Assembly (NCBI RefSeq): GCF_014635045.1
Contig: NZ_BMCF01000001.1
Coordinates: forward strand, 1-64,000
Reading direction: 5' to 3'
DNA: 64,000 bases
DNA from: Staphylococcus nepalensis
GTDB lineage: Bacteria; Bacillota; Bacilli; Staphylococcales; Staphylococcaceae
The position numbers and the translations under genes are program-made. The notes under the pieces are model-generated. The model was given only the letters and a program-made list of their open reading frames with translations, made no database searches and was not told the origin of the DNA. This document shows positions 8,771-18,003 of this stretch, in pieces (position 1 is the stretch's first letter; the number at the start of each line of letters is the position of its first letter).

Positions 8771-9085
8771 ATGTATGTTGTAACAAATAGAATAGATGTC
8801 AAAAAAGGATTCGCTGAAAAGTTGGCTCCTAGGTTTACACAGGGTGGTAAAATCCAAGATTTAGAGGGCTTCCATCGCATTGAAGTATGGTTAATAGATG
8901 ATGAGGAAGATTACGATCAAATGTACGTTAATACTTGGTGGCAATCTGAAGAAGCTTTTAAAGGATGGCTAAAAAGTGATGCTTTCAAAGAGGCACATAA
9001 TAATCAAAATAAATCTGATAATGAAACATCACCCATTTTAGGTAATAAAATTGTTAAGGCAAACGTATTATCCGAACTTAATTAA
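8771..9085 (+). CDS. IsdG-family haem-degrading monooxygenase
   Basis: 104-residue ABM-fold protein. Taking ATG 8771 as the start, the IsdG/IsdI catalytic triad falls at the IsdI positions: Asn6 (TNR), Trp66 (GWLKSD) and His76 (KEAH). The tail SPILGNKI also matches the family. These enzymes cleave haem, releasing iron and, in S. aureus, staphylobilin. The alternative GTG at 8762 overlaps the Shine-Dalgarno (GAAAGGTG, 8753-8760) and would shift the triad numbering, so it is rejected. A promoter TTGTAT-17-TTTAAT lies upstream. No Fur box was visible and no isd surface genes are here, though the siderophore genes are 2 kb away. Confidence 0.85.
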   Translation: MYVVTNRIDVKKGFAEKLAPRFTQGGKIQDLEGFHRIEVWLIDDEEDYDQMYVNTWWQSEEAFKGWLKSDAFKEAHNNQNKSDNETSPILGNKIVKANVLSELN

Positions 9086-9104
9086 TTAAAATCTCAATAT
9101 AAAC

Positions 9105-9203
9105 AAACACACATTTACTAATATAGGGAGTTATTTAAACAAACTCTGTTTAAATGTTGACCGTTGCCACAATAACTCCAAATAGTAAAAATGTGTGTTT
9201 TTT
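9105..9203. terminator. Branched bidirectional terminator between the haem oxygenase and yjiH
   Basis: Nested inverted repeats: an outer ACACACATTT/AAATGTGTGT arm pair, a middle GGAGTTATT/AATAACTCC pair, and an inner perfect hairpin TTTAAACA/TGTTTAAA (about 9133-9153). T-runs sit just outside on both strands. It fills the convergent gap between the two genes. Confidence 0.7.
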
Positions 9204-9207
9204 ATTA

Positions 9208-10581
9208 TTAATTAAAGTACAGATGTGCCATTAAAGTAATAATTGGTAAAGCAATAATTGTTCTAATCAAGAATATAACAAAAAGTTTAAAAATACTTAC
9301 TGGTATTTTTGAACCTAAAATGACGCCGCCTACTTCTGATAAATAAATCAGCTGCGTAATACTTAAAGCACCGATGACAAATAACGTAATATCATTTCCC
9401 ACACCTTCAATTAAAATGGAAGGTAAGAACATATCAGCAAAGCCAATTAAAACTGTTTCAGAAGCTTGTGTAGCTTCAGGAACTTGCAATAATTCTAAAT
9501 ATGGTACAAAAGGTTTGCCAATAATAGCAAAAATTGGTGTATACGTTGCAATAATTGTCGCTAACGTACCTACACTCATAACAACTGGTAAAATGACAAA
9601 CCACATATCCATCACTGTTTTAAAACCTGATTTAAAAAATGCTTTAAATCCTGGTGCTTTAATACCAGTTTCTGTAGCCATATCAAATCCGTGGCTTAAT
9701 GCAGTTTTGTTATCAGGTAATTTTTCTGTTCTCATTTCTTCGGATACTTCTTTTGAATATTCGTCTTTAATCGATCTAAGCGGCCAAATTCTTGGTAAAA
9801 TCAATGCACAAACAATACATGAAATAATTACTGACAAGTAAAAATAAAAGAAATGGTTTTGCATGTGTACAGTCTCAGCTACTACAATTGCAAATGTTAA
9901 TGATACAACACTAAATGTCGTCGCTATAACAGTTGCTTCCCGTCTAGAATAAAATCCTTCTTCGTATTGTCTACTTGTGATTAATACGCCTACTGTGCCG
10001 TCACCAATAAATGATGCTAAATTGTCTACTGTAGAGCGGCCAGGCAACGTAAATAATGGTCTCATTATTGGTCTGAAAATAGGCCCCAATAATTCTAGTA
10101 AACCATATTCCATTAACAATGGTAAAAATAGTGCTGCAAAGAAAAATACAGTCACGAGTGTTGGTAATAAACTTTCAAACACAAGGCCTCCTGTATCAGC
10201 AGAGTAAATTGCTTTTGGCCCTATTTTTAAATATGTCATCCACACAAAGATTACAGCTAATATTCTTAAAAGAAGCCATACAATCTTTACATTAAATGCA
10301 TTGTTCATTAATCCTTCTGGATTTAATTTATTTTTTAAGGCTGTTGAGCATATTAAGGATAGTATACCGGATATTGTAATAATCAATACAATAACTAATG
10401 GCATCGCATTACCCAATAAGTCTTTTAATAATCCTGCTAAAAACGCCACAGGTAAAGTCGTTTGCTTTTCTCCATCTTCAGTAACCGTTATAGGAATTAA
10501 AAAAAGTATAATACCTAAAACAGACATCAAAATGAATTTTAATCTTCCTCTGATAATTTGTGCTTTATTATATTCATTCAT
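9208..10581 (-). CDS. YjiH family membrane protein (nucleoside-recognition/Gate domains)
   Basis: 457-residue polytopic membrane protein of the YjiH family, with about ten hydrophobic segments. The middle holds SFIGDGTVGVLITSRQYEEGFYSRREA, a signature of the nucleoside-recognition (Gate) family that also includes spore-maturation proteins SpmA/B. A charged cytoplasmic loop follows (about 275-310). Transport of nucleoside-like compounds is inferred from the family only; no substrate is known. ATG 10581 is chosen because GGGGTG lies six bases before it; GTG 10590 overlaps that site. A good promoter lies upstream. Monocistronic. Confidence 0.8.
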   Translation of the reverse strand: MNEYNKAQIIRGRLKFILMSVLGIILFLIPITVTEDGEKQTTLPVAFLAGLLKDLLGNAMPLVIVLIITISGILSLICSTALKNKLNPEGLMNNAFNVKIVWLLLRILAVIFVWMTYLKIGPKAIYSADTGGLVFESLLPTLVTVFFFAALFLPLLMEYGLLELLGPIFRPIMRPLFTLPGRSTVDNLASFIGDGTVGVLITSRQYEEGFYSRREATVIATTFSVVSLTFAIVVAETVHMQNHFFYFYLSVIISCIVCALILPRIWPLRSIKDEYSKEVSEEMRTEKLPDNKTALSHGFDMATETGIKAPGFKAFFKSGFKTVMDMWFVILPVVMSVGTLATIIATYTPIFAIIGKPFVPYLELLQVPEATQASETVLIGFADMFLPSILIEGVGNDITLFVIGALSITQLIYLSEVGGVILGSKIPVSIFKLFVIFLIRTIIALPIITLMAHLYFN

Positions 10582-10639
10582 TTCGTTCACCCCTTAGGTG
10601 CATATATTTTTATAAACACTTTAAAAAGCAACAGCAATA

Positions 10640-10669
10640 ATTATAACCTATTATGTATAAATATGTAAA
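10640..10669 (-). promoter_or_regulatory. Promoter of yjiH
   Basis: On the minus strand TTTACA (10664-10669), an 18-base spacer and a perfect TATAAT (10640-10645), about 60 bases upstream of the start codon. Confidence 0.65.
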
Positions 10670-10717
10670 TCATATTTTTATGTCTTTTTGGTGTCTCTAC
10701 TTTTTTATAGAAAAAAA

Positions 10718-10748
10718 GAATTGACCCTAATTTCAATAGAATCAATTC
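10718..10748 (-). terminator. Terminator of htsABC
   Basis: A 7-bp stem GAATTGA/TCAATTC (10718-10724 with 10742-10748); on the minus strand TTTTTTT follows. It lies about 50 bases past the htsC stop. Confidence 0.7.
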
Positions 10749-10756
10749 CACTTTAT

Positions 10757-10771
10757 ATGAAAGCGCTTACT
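10757..10771. promoter_or_regulatory. Candidate CcpA site (cre)
   Basis: ATGAAAGCGCTTACT fits the cre consensus WTGNAANCGNWNNCW at every position. It lies between the htsC stop and its terminator, about 90 bases upstream of the yjiH promoter. Function is uncertain because of the unusual location. Confidence 0.4.
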
Positions 10772-10795
10772 AAATCAATCTTTTATATGCTTCTT

Positions 10796-11758
10796 TTATA
10801 ATCTTCTTAATAAAAATAGGAAATAAGGTACGCCTACTATCGCTACGATGACGCCAACTGGGATATCAATTGGCGGATGAATACCTCGAGCAAGACTATC
10901 ACTTATCATTAATATTAAGGCACCTAGTAAGCCAGACATAACCGTAATATGTTTGTGTTTATGCCCTACTAACTGCCGCGCTATATGAGGTGCAATGAGT
11001 CCTAAAAAACTCAACCCACCAACAACTGATATCGATGCGCCAGCCAATATAACTGCTAAAAACAAAAGGATAGCTTTTACTTTCTTTACTTTTGCGCCTA
11101 ATGCTATTGCCACATCATCCCCTAATGTTAGGATATCTAGTTGATGGCAATAGTAAAATATAATTGGTAGTGCAATTATAAACCACGGCAATATCACCCA
11201 AACGTGCGACATATTATGACCATATAAACTACCAGTAAGCCATACCAATGCTGTATTTGCATCAAGCGGATTTCGAATTAGTAAATATTGGACAATTGCA
11301 GTACATATTGCACCGATAGCTAAACCAATTAATGCTAATTTAGACCCTTTTACATTAAATTTGGAAATCAATAAAGTTAAAATCAAGCTAATCATCAATG
11401 CACCTATAAATGATCCAAAAGGCAATATAAATAAAGGAGCTGAAGGAAATAGCATGATAATCACGACAGCAAATAAACTGGCGCCTTTTGTAATTCCAAT
11501 TACATCTGGTGATGCGAGCGCATTCCTTACCACACCTTGTATTAATGCGCCAGAAATTGCAAGACTACTCCCTACAATAAGCGCTAGAAACATTCTAGGT
11601 GCTCTATATTCATTAATTATAAAATTATCTTGCATAAAAAGGCTATTCACCGCTTCAATTGGGTTAATTAATACCGCACCAATTGAAAGTGATGCAATTG
11701 CCGAAAGTATTAGCAATATTAAAACAAGTATATAGCGAAATGTTACTCCTCCCTTCAT
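10796..11758 (-). CDS. htsC: Fe(III)-staphyloferrin A ABC permease HtsC
   Basis: 320-residue FecCD-type permease, about ten transmembrane helices, forming the membrane channel with HtsB. Family motifs are visible: SLAISGALIQGVVRNALASPDVIG near helix 2-3 and GGLSFLGLIAPHIARQLVGHKHK, the cytoplasmic coupling segment that contacts the ATPase. The gene overlaps htsB by four bases (ATGA), so translation is coupled. It is last in the Fur-controlled htsABC operon and is followed by a terminator. No ATPase gene is present; in S. aureus the FhuC ATPase encoded elsewhere energises this permease. Confidence 0.93.
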   Translation of the reverse strand: MKGGVTFRYILVLILLILSAIASLSIGAVLINPIEAVNSLFMQDNFIINEYRAPRMFLALIVGSSLAISGALIQGVVRNALASPDVIGITKGASLFAVVIIMLFPSAPLFILPFGSFIGALMISLILTLLISKFNVKGSKLALIGLAIGAICTAIVQYLLIRNPLDANTALVWLTGSLYGHNMSHVWVILPWFIIALPIIFYYCHQLDILTLGDDVAIALGAKVKKVKAILLFLAVILAGASISVVGGLSFLGLIAPHIARQLVGHKHKHITVMSGLLGALILMISDSLARGIHPPIDIPVGVIVAIVGVPYFLFLLRRL

Positions 11759-12789
11759 AGTCTTTTCACTCCTTTAATCGTGATTGCTAAGAAATAAAAC
11801 GCACCGATAAACGATGTTACGATGCCAACGGGTGACTCAAAAGGAAAGGCGATTAATCTGCTTAAAACATCGGATAATAATAATAAGTTTGCACCAATTA
11901 TCATTGTTAATGGAACCATAAATCTATAATCTGTTTTAATATAATATTTAACTATATGAGGCACAATTAGTCCTACAAATCCAATTGGCCCCGCTATGGA
12001 AACGGAAGTACCTGCCAATACAATCACTAAGATACCAATCATCACCCGCATCAATTTGACGTTTTGCCCTAATGAAGTAGCCAAATCTTCACCTAATTCC
12101 ATAATTGTCAGCTGTTTGGATATCAATACTGTGCAGATAAACGCAATGATCAACCAAGGCGTAATACCTAATACTTGTGTCCAAGTAACAGATGATAATG
12201 AACCTACTAACCAAAACATAACGGTCGAGGTAGCATCTTCATTTAATAAGATAATCCCTTGCGTCAAGCTTGAAAAGAATAGGTGAATTGCCATGCCGGC
12301 AAGTGCTAATTTGACTGGCGTCATACCTCTCGTAGACCCAGATAAAGCATACACAGTTAGCCCTCCAATGAAAGCGCCAATAAACGCTAATATTGTAGCG
12401 TACGTAGACAATGCTGGCATAATCATTGTGATGAAAACAATAACAAAAGAAGCCCCTGAATTAACACCAAAAATTTGGGGTGATGCTAATGGGTTTCTAG
12501 TCATTGCTTGCATTAGTAAACCAGCTAGTCCGAGCGCTCCTCCGATTAACAATCCAGCTAGCATTCTAGGCATTCGTACATTATGTATTAAAAATGTCTG
12601 TTTTGAATCAGAATGTGTTAAAAAATAATCTTTAAAATCATCTAAAGCGATACGAGACGAGCCAATACTTAAGTTAAAATAGATAATGACAAAAAGCGCA
12701 CACACACTCACAATAAACGTGAGTGCAGTGCGTTTTTTATTTTTCTTATCTTCAGTTCTGGTTTGGTTAATGCTATCTAACTTAGTCAT
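11755..12789 (-). CDS. htsB: Fe(III)-staphyloferrin A ABC permease HtsB
   Basis: 344-residue FecCD-type permease, partner of HtsC. A charged N-terminal tail (NQTRTEDKKNKKR) precedes the first helix. The signature GGALGLAGLLMQAMTRNPLASPQIFG and the coupling segment GPIGFVGLIVPHIVKYYIK are clear. Its start codon is 12 bases after the htsA stop and AAGGTG precedes it by eight bases. It forms the import channel for iron-staphyloferrin A delivered by HtsA. Confidence 0.93.
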   Translation of the reverse strand: MTKLDSINQTRTEDKKNKKRTALTFIVSVCALFVIIYFNLSIGSSRIALDDFKDYFLTHSDSKQTFLIHNVRMPRMLAGLLIGGALGLAGLLMQAMTRNPLASPQIFGVNSGASFVIVFITMIMPALSTYATILAFIGAFIGGLTVYALSGSTRGMTPVKLALAGMAIHLFFSSLTQGIILLNEDATSTVMFWLVGSLSSVTWTQVLGITPWLIIAFICTVLISKQLTIMELGEDLATSLGQNVKLMRVMIGILVIVLAGTSVSIAGPIGFVGLIVPHIVKYYIKTDYRFMVPLTMIIGANLLLLSDVLSRLIAFPFESPVGIVTSFIGAFYFLAITIKGVKRL

Positions 12790-12801
12790 TTACCATTCAC
12801 C

Positions 12802-13812
12802 TTACTTTTGTTGTTTATCATTTTGTTCATTTTTTGAGATATCTACTAATTGTTTAGCAATCTCTTCAGAAGAAATAATACCACGCGCACGTGCCCAAGT
12901 GTTTCTATCTACAACAGAGACATTATCATTTTTAACAGCATCTAGGCTTTGCCAAACCGGCTCTTCTTCTTGTTTTTTCAAGTTAGGGTCATTTTTGCCC
13001 TTATCAACCATGATAAACATACGCCCAGGATTAATATCTGAAAGCACTTCTGAATTCAATTGTACATAAGGGCCTTTTAAATATTTAGATAGATTATCTG
13101 TTTCAGTTTTATTAAGCGCATTATTAAAACCAAGTTCTTTTAATAAGTCACCTACATAAGTATTCTCTGGATGTGCTAATAAACCTGATTTTGCAATAAC
13201 TGTAGCTAATACGGGTTGAGATTTGTCCATAGTAATCTCTTTCTTATACTTATCCATTAATTCATTATGTTCTTTTAATCTATCTTTACCTTTATCTTCT
13301 TTACCTACAGCTTTAGAGATTGTTTTAAAAGCTTCTATATTATCTTTATAGTCACTATCGAAACTCGGTAACATGATGGTTGGTGCTATTTTTTCTAAAT
13401 CCTGTTGTATACCTTTGTGACGATTACTATCGGCAATAATAAGATCTGGTTTTTGATTACTAATTTCTTCTAAGTTTGGTTGCTTACGTGCGCCTACTGA
13501 TTTATAGTCACCGATTTTATCGCGGATGGGTTTTAATATTCTATCTTTTTTACCATCGTCTGCTACACCCACTGGTTTAATATCCAATGCTGCCAATGCA
13601 TCAACAAATGAAAATTCAAGTGACACTACACGTTGGGGTTTTTTATCAATATGGGTTGTGCCTCCATCATGTTTAATAGTAACGCTGTCTTTGCTTTTAC
13701 TTTCTTTGTTGGATTCATCTGAGTCATTACCCCCCACTTTACCACATGCTACTAATAAGAGAGCTGTTAATGTTAAAAATAATAGACCCATCCATTTAGC
13801 TTTGTGCTTCAT
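12802..13812 (-). CDS. htsA: Staphyloferrin A receptor lipoprotein HtsA
   Basis: 336-residue substrate-binding lipoprotein. The signal peptide ends in LLVAC, with Cys23 as the lipid anchor. A Ser/Lys-rich linker ([10 protein letters not shown]) follows, then a periplasmic-binding-protein fold of the helical-backbone class. Arginine-containing stretches such as [10 protein letters not shown] and TWARARGI correspond to the basic pocket that binds staphyloferrin A in S. aureus HtsA. ATG 13812 is preferred over GTG 13821 because AAGGAG lies eight bases before it. It is the first gene of htsABC, directly below a promoter whose spacer is a Fur box. Confidence 0.93.
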   Translation of the reverse strand: MKHKAKWMGLLFLTLTALLLVACGKVGGNDSDESNKESKSKDSVTIKHDGGTTHIDKKPQRVVSLEFSFVDALAALDIKPVGVADDGKKDRILKPIRDKIGDYKSVGARKQPNLEEISNQKPDLIIADSNRHKGIQQDLEKIAPTIMLPSFDSDYKDNIEAFKTISKAVGKEDKGKDRLKEHNELMDKYKKEITMDKSQPVLATVIAKSGLLAHPENTYVGDLLKELGFNNALNKTETDNLSKYLKGPYVQLNSEVLSDINPGRMFIMVDKGKNDPNLKKQEEEPVWQSLDAVKNDNVSVVDRNTWARARGIISSEEIAKQLVDISKNEQNDKQQK

Positions 13813-13849
13813 CGTTTTCACTCCTTAGATATGTATCATTACACCTCTA

Positions 13850-13878
13850 ATTTTATTGATAACGATTATCAATGTCAA
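13850..13878 (-). promoter_or_regulatory. htsA promoter with Fur box in its spacer
   Basis: On the minus strand TTGACA (13873-13878), exactly 17 bases, then TAAAAT (13850-13855). The spacer (13856-13872) is TTGATAATCGTTATCAA, a 7-1-7 Fur box with one mismatch. Fur bound here would cover both promoter elements, giving tight iron repression of htsABC. Confidence 0.9.
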
Positions 13879-13906
13879 TAAGTTTTTTAATAACATTTGA
13901 TAAAAA

Positions 13907-14971
13907 CTAAATCTTATTCATTTTTTTTACATTTTTTTCACAGCACATTGCTTCAATCGCTAGATCATTTAAATAAAATCTATTTAAATGCGACATAAAC
14001 ATACTTTGTGCTAAAGCTTTATATCCTAAACTAAATTGTATTTTATCGCCAATCTGATAATGATCATTATTCAGTAGGTCTATCATTAAATGATCACTCG
14101 TAGCTCCAAGTACATCGACATTATGATATAAAGGTTTAATGTCGTCTACATTGGTATCTAAATTTCCAATATCCAGAATTGCTTGAAGGTATTGTTGACC
14201 ATTATTAATATTAATACGTGGTTTGATTTCAACAATTTCTGTATCTAAAATAATAGCGTTTTGATATAGGGTATCTAAATGCTGGTTTGTCGTCGTTTCC
14301 ACACCCCTAAATAAAGTTTCACCAATTCTTAAATCATTCATTTTACCTAAATCATTATAGAGCATTTGTAATAGCATACTAGAATTGCCACCTGATATTG
14401 TTTTGAATTTCAAATGAGAGGCTTTTTCTACCGAATTTACAAACTGGTTAATCATCTCAACATCTTCTTCCGTTGGTGCTATTTCATTAAAACACATAAA
14501 GTTAAAAGCTAACCCTTCAAGATGTATGTGATGCATATTAATGATTTCTCTAATATAAGCGAGCACATCATAAGTGAGCACCCCTTCTCTAGAATCTTTC
14601 CAATCAACCATTAATAATATCTTGTGTTTTACTTTTTGCTTGCTTGCTATTTCATTAATTTGTCGGATGGTATCCAATTCTGTTTGAATACTCGTATCAA
14701 CGCATTGCACAATATCTTCTAATTCTTGGTGGTTAGCAGTTCTAATCATCATATAAGTGATATCATCATCTTTACTTTTTAAAATATTATTTATTCTTGC
14801 ATCAGCAAAATGTGTAAGTCCAACGCTTTTTAATGTTTCTACTATTTTTCTATCTCCAGCTACACATTTGAGAACAGGTGTAAAATGAATGTGATGCTGT
14901 TTTAAAAGCGTATTTAAAATGTAAGCATTATATTTAATTTTAGAAAGGTTTACTTTTAATTGCGCCATCAT
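13907..14971 (-). CDS. sfaC: Staphyloferrin A biosynthesis PLP-dependent racemase SfaC
   Basis: 354-residue protein of the alanine racemase-like (fold III) PLP family. The likely PLP lysine is Lys35 in PVLKCVAGDRK, with a following TIM-barrel-like region (SREGVLTYDVLAYI, TISGGNSSML) and a C-terminal beta domain. In the S. aureus pathway SfaC is thought to supply D-ornithine, the backbone of staphyloferrin A. Its start overlaps the sfaB stop by one base. Two adjacent ATGs exist; the second (14968) is better spaced from GAGGTG. It is last in the sfaABC operon, and no hairpin separates it from htsA. Confidence 0.9.
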   Translation of the reverse strand: MMAQLKVNLSKIKYNAYILNTLLKQHHIHFTPVLKCVAGDRKIVETLKSVGLTHFADARINNILKSKDDDITYMMIRTANHQELEDIVQCVDTSIQTELDTIRQINEIASKQKVKHKILLMVDWKDSREGVLTYDVLAYIREIINMHHIHLEGLAFNFMCFNEIAPTEEDVEMINQFVNSVEKASHLKFKTISGGNSSMLLQMLYNDLGKMNDLRIGETLFRGVETTTNQHLDTLYQNAIILDTEIVEIKPRININNGQQYLQAILDIGNLDTNVDDIKPLYHNVDVLGATSDHLMIDLLNNDHYQIGDKIQFSLGYKALAQSMFMSHLNRFYLNDLAIEAMCCEKNVKKMNKI

Positions 14972-16728
14972 TACACCTCATTACTTATAGGATTATCTAA
15001 ATCAACTGTTAAATATTTTTTTACTTTGCCTTCCATACGCATACGTAGCAATGCCTTCACATTAATTTTGGGTCCAAACAATGTTTGCCTTAACACTTGC
15101 GCATGCGCCTTTTTAGTATCGATTGACTGTTCTATTACTTCACTTACAATCGCAAATAATTCATCTGCATTGACGTTATTATATTGTGAAAAATGATGTA
15201 TTAATTCTGAAATTTGATTTTGAATCACAGCGTGTTGAAACTTAGCAATAACCGCTTCAATATTCTCAGCAGCTAAACTTTTATTTGTAATCTTAACATT
15301 GGGTAATTGTCTTGTTAGAGTCTTTAAATCAATTCTAGAACCCCCTAGATCTCTCACCATAAATTTCATTTGAAAATCTGGTCCTAAACTAACAATAGTA
15401 TTTTGCATATGTGCTTCTAAAGCAACTCCATAATCTTGTATATAGCCAATTAATGGTTGGATAAGTGTTTCAGCATAGTGACTTATAAATTGTTTAATTG
15501 CTTTGTTTGTTACACCTACCCCTAGCCATTCTAAATAACTATCAACGATGACCTGGTTATCTACAGGATTTTTATTTACTAAACTGCCAGTTACTAAAGT
15601 AAGTCCATTTGTTGTGGTTTGTGGTTCATAACGCACGATACAAGCTAATTGACGTGCTATATCTTCATTAGTTTGGGCATGTATACCATAAGGTTCCATT
15701 GCTACTTTTAACTGTGGGTAAACATTTAACATTTCTTGTAACTCATAACTTAACTTTGGCCCATCCACCGTTGTAACAGGGGAAACAGTTCTTATTGCAC
15801 TTGTGGCTTGAATATCGACTGGTAACTTAATATGGAATGGCTTATTCATTAACGCCATTGTTCTGAACGATAATGTTGCTTTCGCTTCAACTTCAAATGG
15901 TGTAGTTAAAAGACGATGTTCCTCTAACCAGTATACAAATTGTTGTGGAATCACGTTTTCATATTGCCATGGATGCACGAGTATAGCGCGATAATCGTTT
16001 AATTCTAAATGATGCGGTTCTAAAAATGCTTTCAATTTATATCTATATTCAGGTATCACGTGGTTTAATATATATTGATCATCTTCTTCCATCGAAGTCG
16101 CTACACTATCTTGCTTATGAATAAGCATCACTTTTAATGCAATCGTCTTTTCAAATTCAGGTGCATATAATTTAATTTCTTCATTCGTTAATGGTAATTT
16201 CGTTTTGGTTAGTGGATGCGTTGGATGTCCTTCTATGACGAGACTTTCAGAATAACTTAAATCATTAATACCATTATCTTCTTTCATATGCTGTAACCAT
16301 GTAAAGAAATTAATGGTTACTGGCAATCTTGAAAACTTTAAACTAGCCTGAATCATTGACTGTCTATGGTTAAAATGTTCATAGCTCAATGCAAGTCCTG
16401 CACGACTGGACTGTAATTCTTCAGTTAGCCGTTGGCTAATTGGGGTATTAAATTGATTATTTAATACCTCAAGCAATTGTTCTAATGTTTTAATGGAAAC
16501 AATATTGTCACCTTTTATATAGTGAATTTCACCGTTGAAGACATAACGCATCATCGCACTTTTTCTTAAATAAGATACATTTAACGCTTGCCCTTTATAT
16601 TGTAATTCTACGTAATTATCAAATTCCTTAAAAAACATTTTTTCTGGAAAAATGTTTTCTTTAAGAACCGCGTTCATTATGCGGTGTTGAATATTCTCAT
16701 CTGCCAATTTCCAAATATGATGCATCAT
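14971..16728 (-). CDS. sfaB: Staphyloferrin A NIS synthetase SfaB
   Basis: 585-residue IucA/IucC-type NRPS-independent siderophore synthetase. ATP-binding and catalytic motifs include VIEGHPTHPLTKTK, ILVHPWQYENVIP, and LSFRTMALMNKPFHIKLP followed by SAIRTVSP; a FhuF-like C-terminal region begins near GYIQDYGVALEAHMQN. SfaB joins a second citrate to the citryl-D-ornithine made by SfaD, giving staphyloferrin A (roles from S. aureus work). The gene overlaps sfaA by four bases (ATGA) and sfaC by one, indicating one translationally coupled operon. Confidence 0.93.
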   Translation of the reverse strand: MMHHIWKLADENIQHRIMNAVLKENIFPEKMFFKEFDNYVELQYKGQALNVSYLRKSAMMRYVFNGEIHYIKGDNIVSIKTLEQLLEVLNNQFNTPISQRLTEELQSSRAGLALSYEHFNHRQSMIQASLKFSRLPVTINFFTWLQHMKEDNGINDLSYSESLVIEGHPTHPLTKTKLPLTNEEIKLYAPEFEKTIALKVMLIHKQDSVATSMEEDDQYILNHVIPEYRYKLKAFLEPHHLELNDYRAILVHPWQYENVIPQQFVYWLEEHRLLTTPFEVEAKATLSFRTMALMNKPFHIKLPVDIQATSAIRTVSPVTTVDGPKLSYELQEMLNVYPQLKVAMEPYGIHAQTNEDIARQLACIVRYEPQTTTNGLTLVTGSLVNKNPVDNQVIVDSYLEWLGVGVTNKAIKQFISHYAETLIQPLIGYIQDYGVALEAHMQNTIVSLGPDFQMKFMVRDLGGSRIDLKTLTRQLPNVKITNKSLAAENIEAVIAKFQHAVIQNQISELIHHFSQYNNVNADELFAIVSEVIEQSIDTKKAHAQVLRQTLFGPKINVKALLRMRMEGKVKKYLTVDLDNPISNEV

Positions 16729-17900
16729 ACAACATTGCCTCCATTTTTTCTTTGTCTATTCATCATGCCAAATACCAATGTGATAATGACAGTACTTAGC
16801 CCCATGATGATAAAAGTCTCGATGATACCGATATATTCTGTTAAGAAACTCATTATCATCGCTCCTAATGGAATCATCCCTCTATCCATCATTACAACAC
16901 TAAGTATCTTCCCTCTATGCTCTGATTTAACACGATGCTGAAAATATATTCTGTTAGTCGTACGTGCCCATTGGCTAAAAAGCCCGATTAAGAATACTGA
17001 AATAAAAAATATAATCATATTTGGGCTAATACTTACTAATAGTGAAATACCAAATAATATTGAACTAAAATAATACATTTTTACCATTGATATACTTTCT
17101 AGTACTTTAGGCAAAATCATTGTTGCAATAATACCACCAATTGCAGCACAGGTCATTGCAGACCCAAACATGGTTACTTGTTCAGGAAATGTTTTATCTG
17201 TTAAAACTGGTAACAATGATGTATATGTAAAACCTGTAGCCATGATAAATAAAGAAGTTAAAAATATTCTAGCCCCGATTTTGTTGTTACTAAAATAGTT
17301 GAAGACAAATTTAGTATTCATTGTTTCTTTCTCTTTAACCAAATGCGATGGCTTAAATTTCAAAGGCAAACACATCATCAACGAAATAAAGTAGGCTATA
17401 GCTTGGATATTAAAACTTATTTGTGCATTATAACCTGCTATTACAAATCCCGCTATGGCTGGACCAATAGATCGACATATATTGATTATAAATGAATGAT
17501 ATGAGACTGCTTGAGTCGTAGTTAAACGCTCTGTTAAATCTGGCAGAACAGATTGGCGCACTGGTGTTTCTATAGCGCCCATCACACCTCTTCCAAGTGA
17601 ATATAATAAAAATACTATTATTGGTAACTCCCCATTTAAAAAGATTAAAAAACACAGTAAAGTGGTAAGTAATAAAGAAGTAGAGATGGTTATTTTCAAT
17701 AATTTTCCTCTATTGCATCTATCTGCTAACGCGCCCGCCCATACACTAATGAGCAAAATAGGTACAAGTCGGAAAAAATTAATGAGTCCAAGGTAAATTG
17801 CGTTATGATATAACGTATATACATACCAATTTAAAGTGATATGTCCAATCCAATTTCCTAGAAACAAAAAGAAAGAACTTGGAAAAAAATATCTTGCCAT
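16725..17900 (-). CDS. sfaA: Staphyloferrin A exporter SfaA (MFS)
   Basis: 391-residue major facilitator protein with about 12 helices, similar to EntS-type siderophore exporters. The AGALADRCNRGKLL loop is the MFS motif A, and GVMGAIETPVRQSVLPDL and SFIINICRSIGPAIAG resemble the DHA3 subgroup. It secretes staphyloferrin A. ATG 17900 is chosen because GGGTG lies seven bases before it; GTG 17909 overlaps that site. First gene of the leftward sfaABC operon and divergent from sfaD, sharing one Fur box. Confidence 0.9.
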   Translation of the reverse strand: MARYFFPSSFFLFLGNWIGHITLNWYVYTLYHNAIYLGLINFFRLVPILLISVWAGALADRCNRGKLLKITISTSLLLTTLLCFLIFLNGELPIIVFLLYSLGRGVMGAIETPVRQSVLPDLTERLTTTQAVSYHSFIINICRSIGPAIAGFVIAGYNAQISFNIQAIAYFISLMMCLPLKFKPSHLVKEKETMNTKFVFNYFSNNKIGARIFLTSLFIMATGFTYTSLLPVLTDKTFPEQVTMFGSAMTCAAIGGIIATMILPKVLESISMVKMYYFSSILFGISLLVSISPNMIIFFISVFLIGLFSQWARTTNRIYFQHRVKSEHRGKILSVVMMDRGMIPLGAMIMSFLTEYIGIIETFIIMGLSTVIITLVFGMMNRQRKNGGNVV

Positions 17901-17921
17901 ACATTTCACCCGACTTTTTAA

Positions 17922-17950
17922 TTGATAATAATTATCATTATCGATATTAT
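17922..17950 (+). promoter_or_regulatory. Fur box and sfaD promoter in the sfaA-sfaD intergenic region
   Basis: TGATAATAATTATCA (17923-17937) is a perfect 7-1-7 Fur box. It overlaps the -35 TTGATA (17922-17927) and spacer of a rightward promoter whose -10 is TATTAT (17945-17950, 17-base spacing). The single operator is placed to repress both sfaD and the divergent sfaABC. Confidence 0.9.
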
Positions 17951-18003
17951 GGATTATACAAATATCTTATACTTTTGTAAAATAATTTTTTTAGAGGTGC
18001 TTT

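Noticed and set aside
9374..9841. 155-codon frame opposite yjiH
   Set aside because: Shadow of a clear membrane-protein gene, with no start signals.
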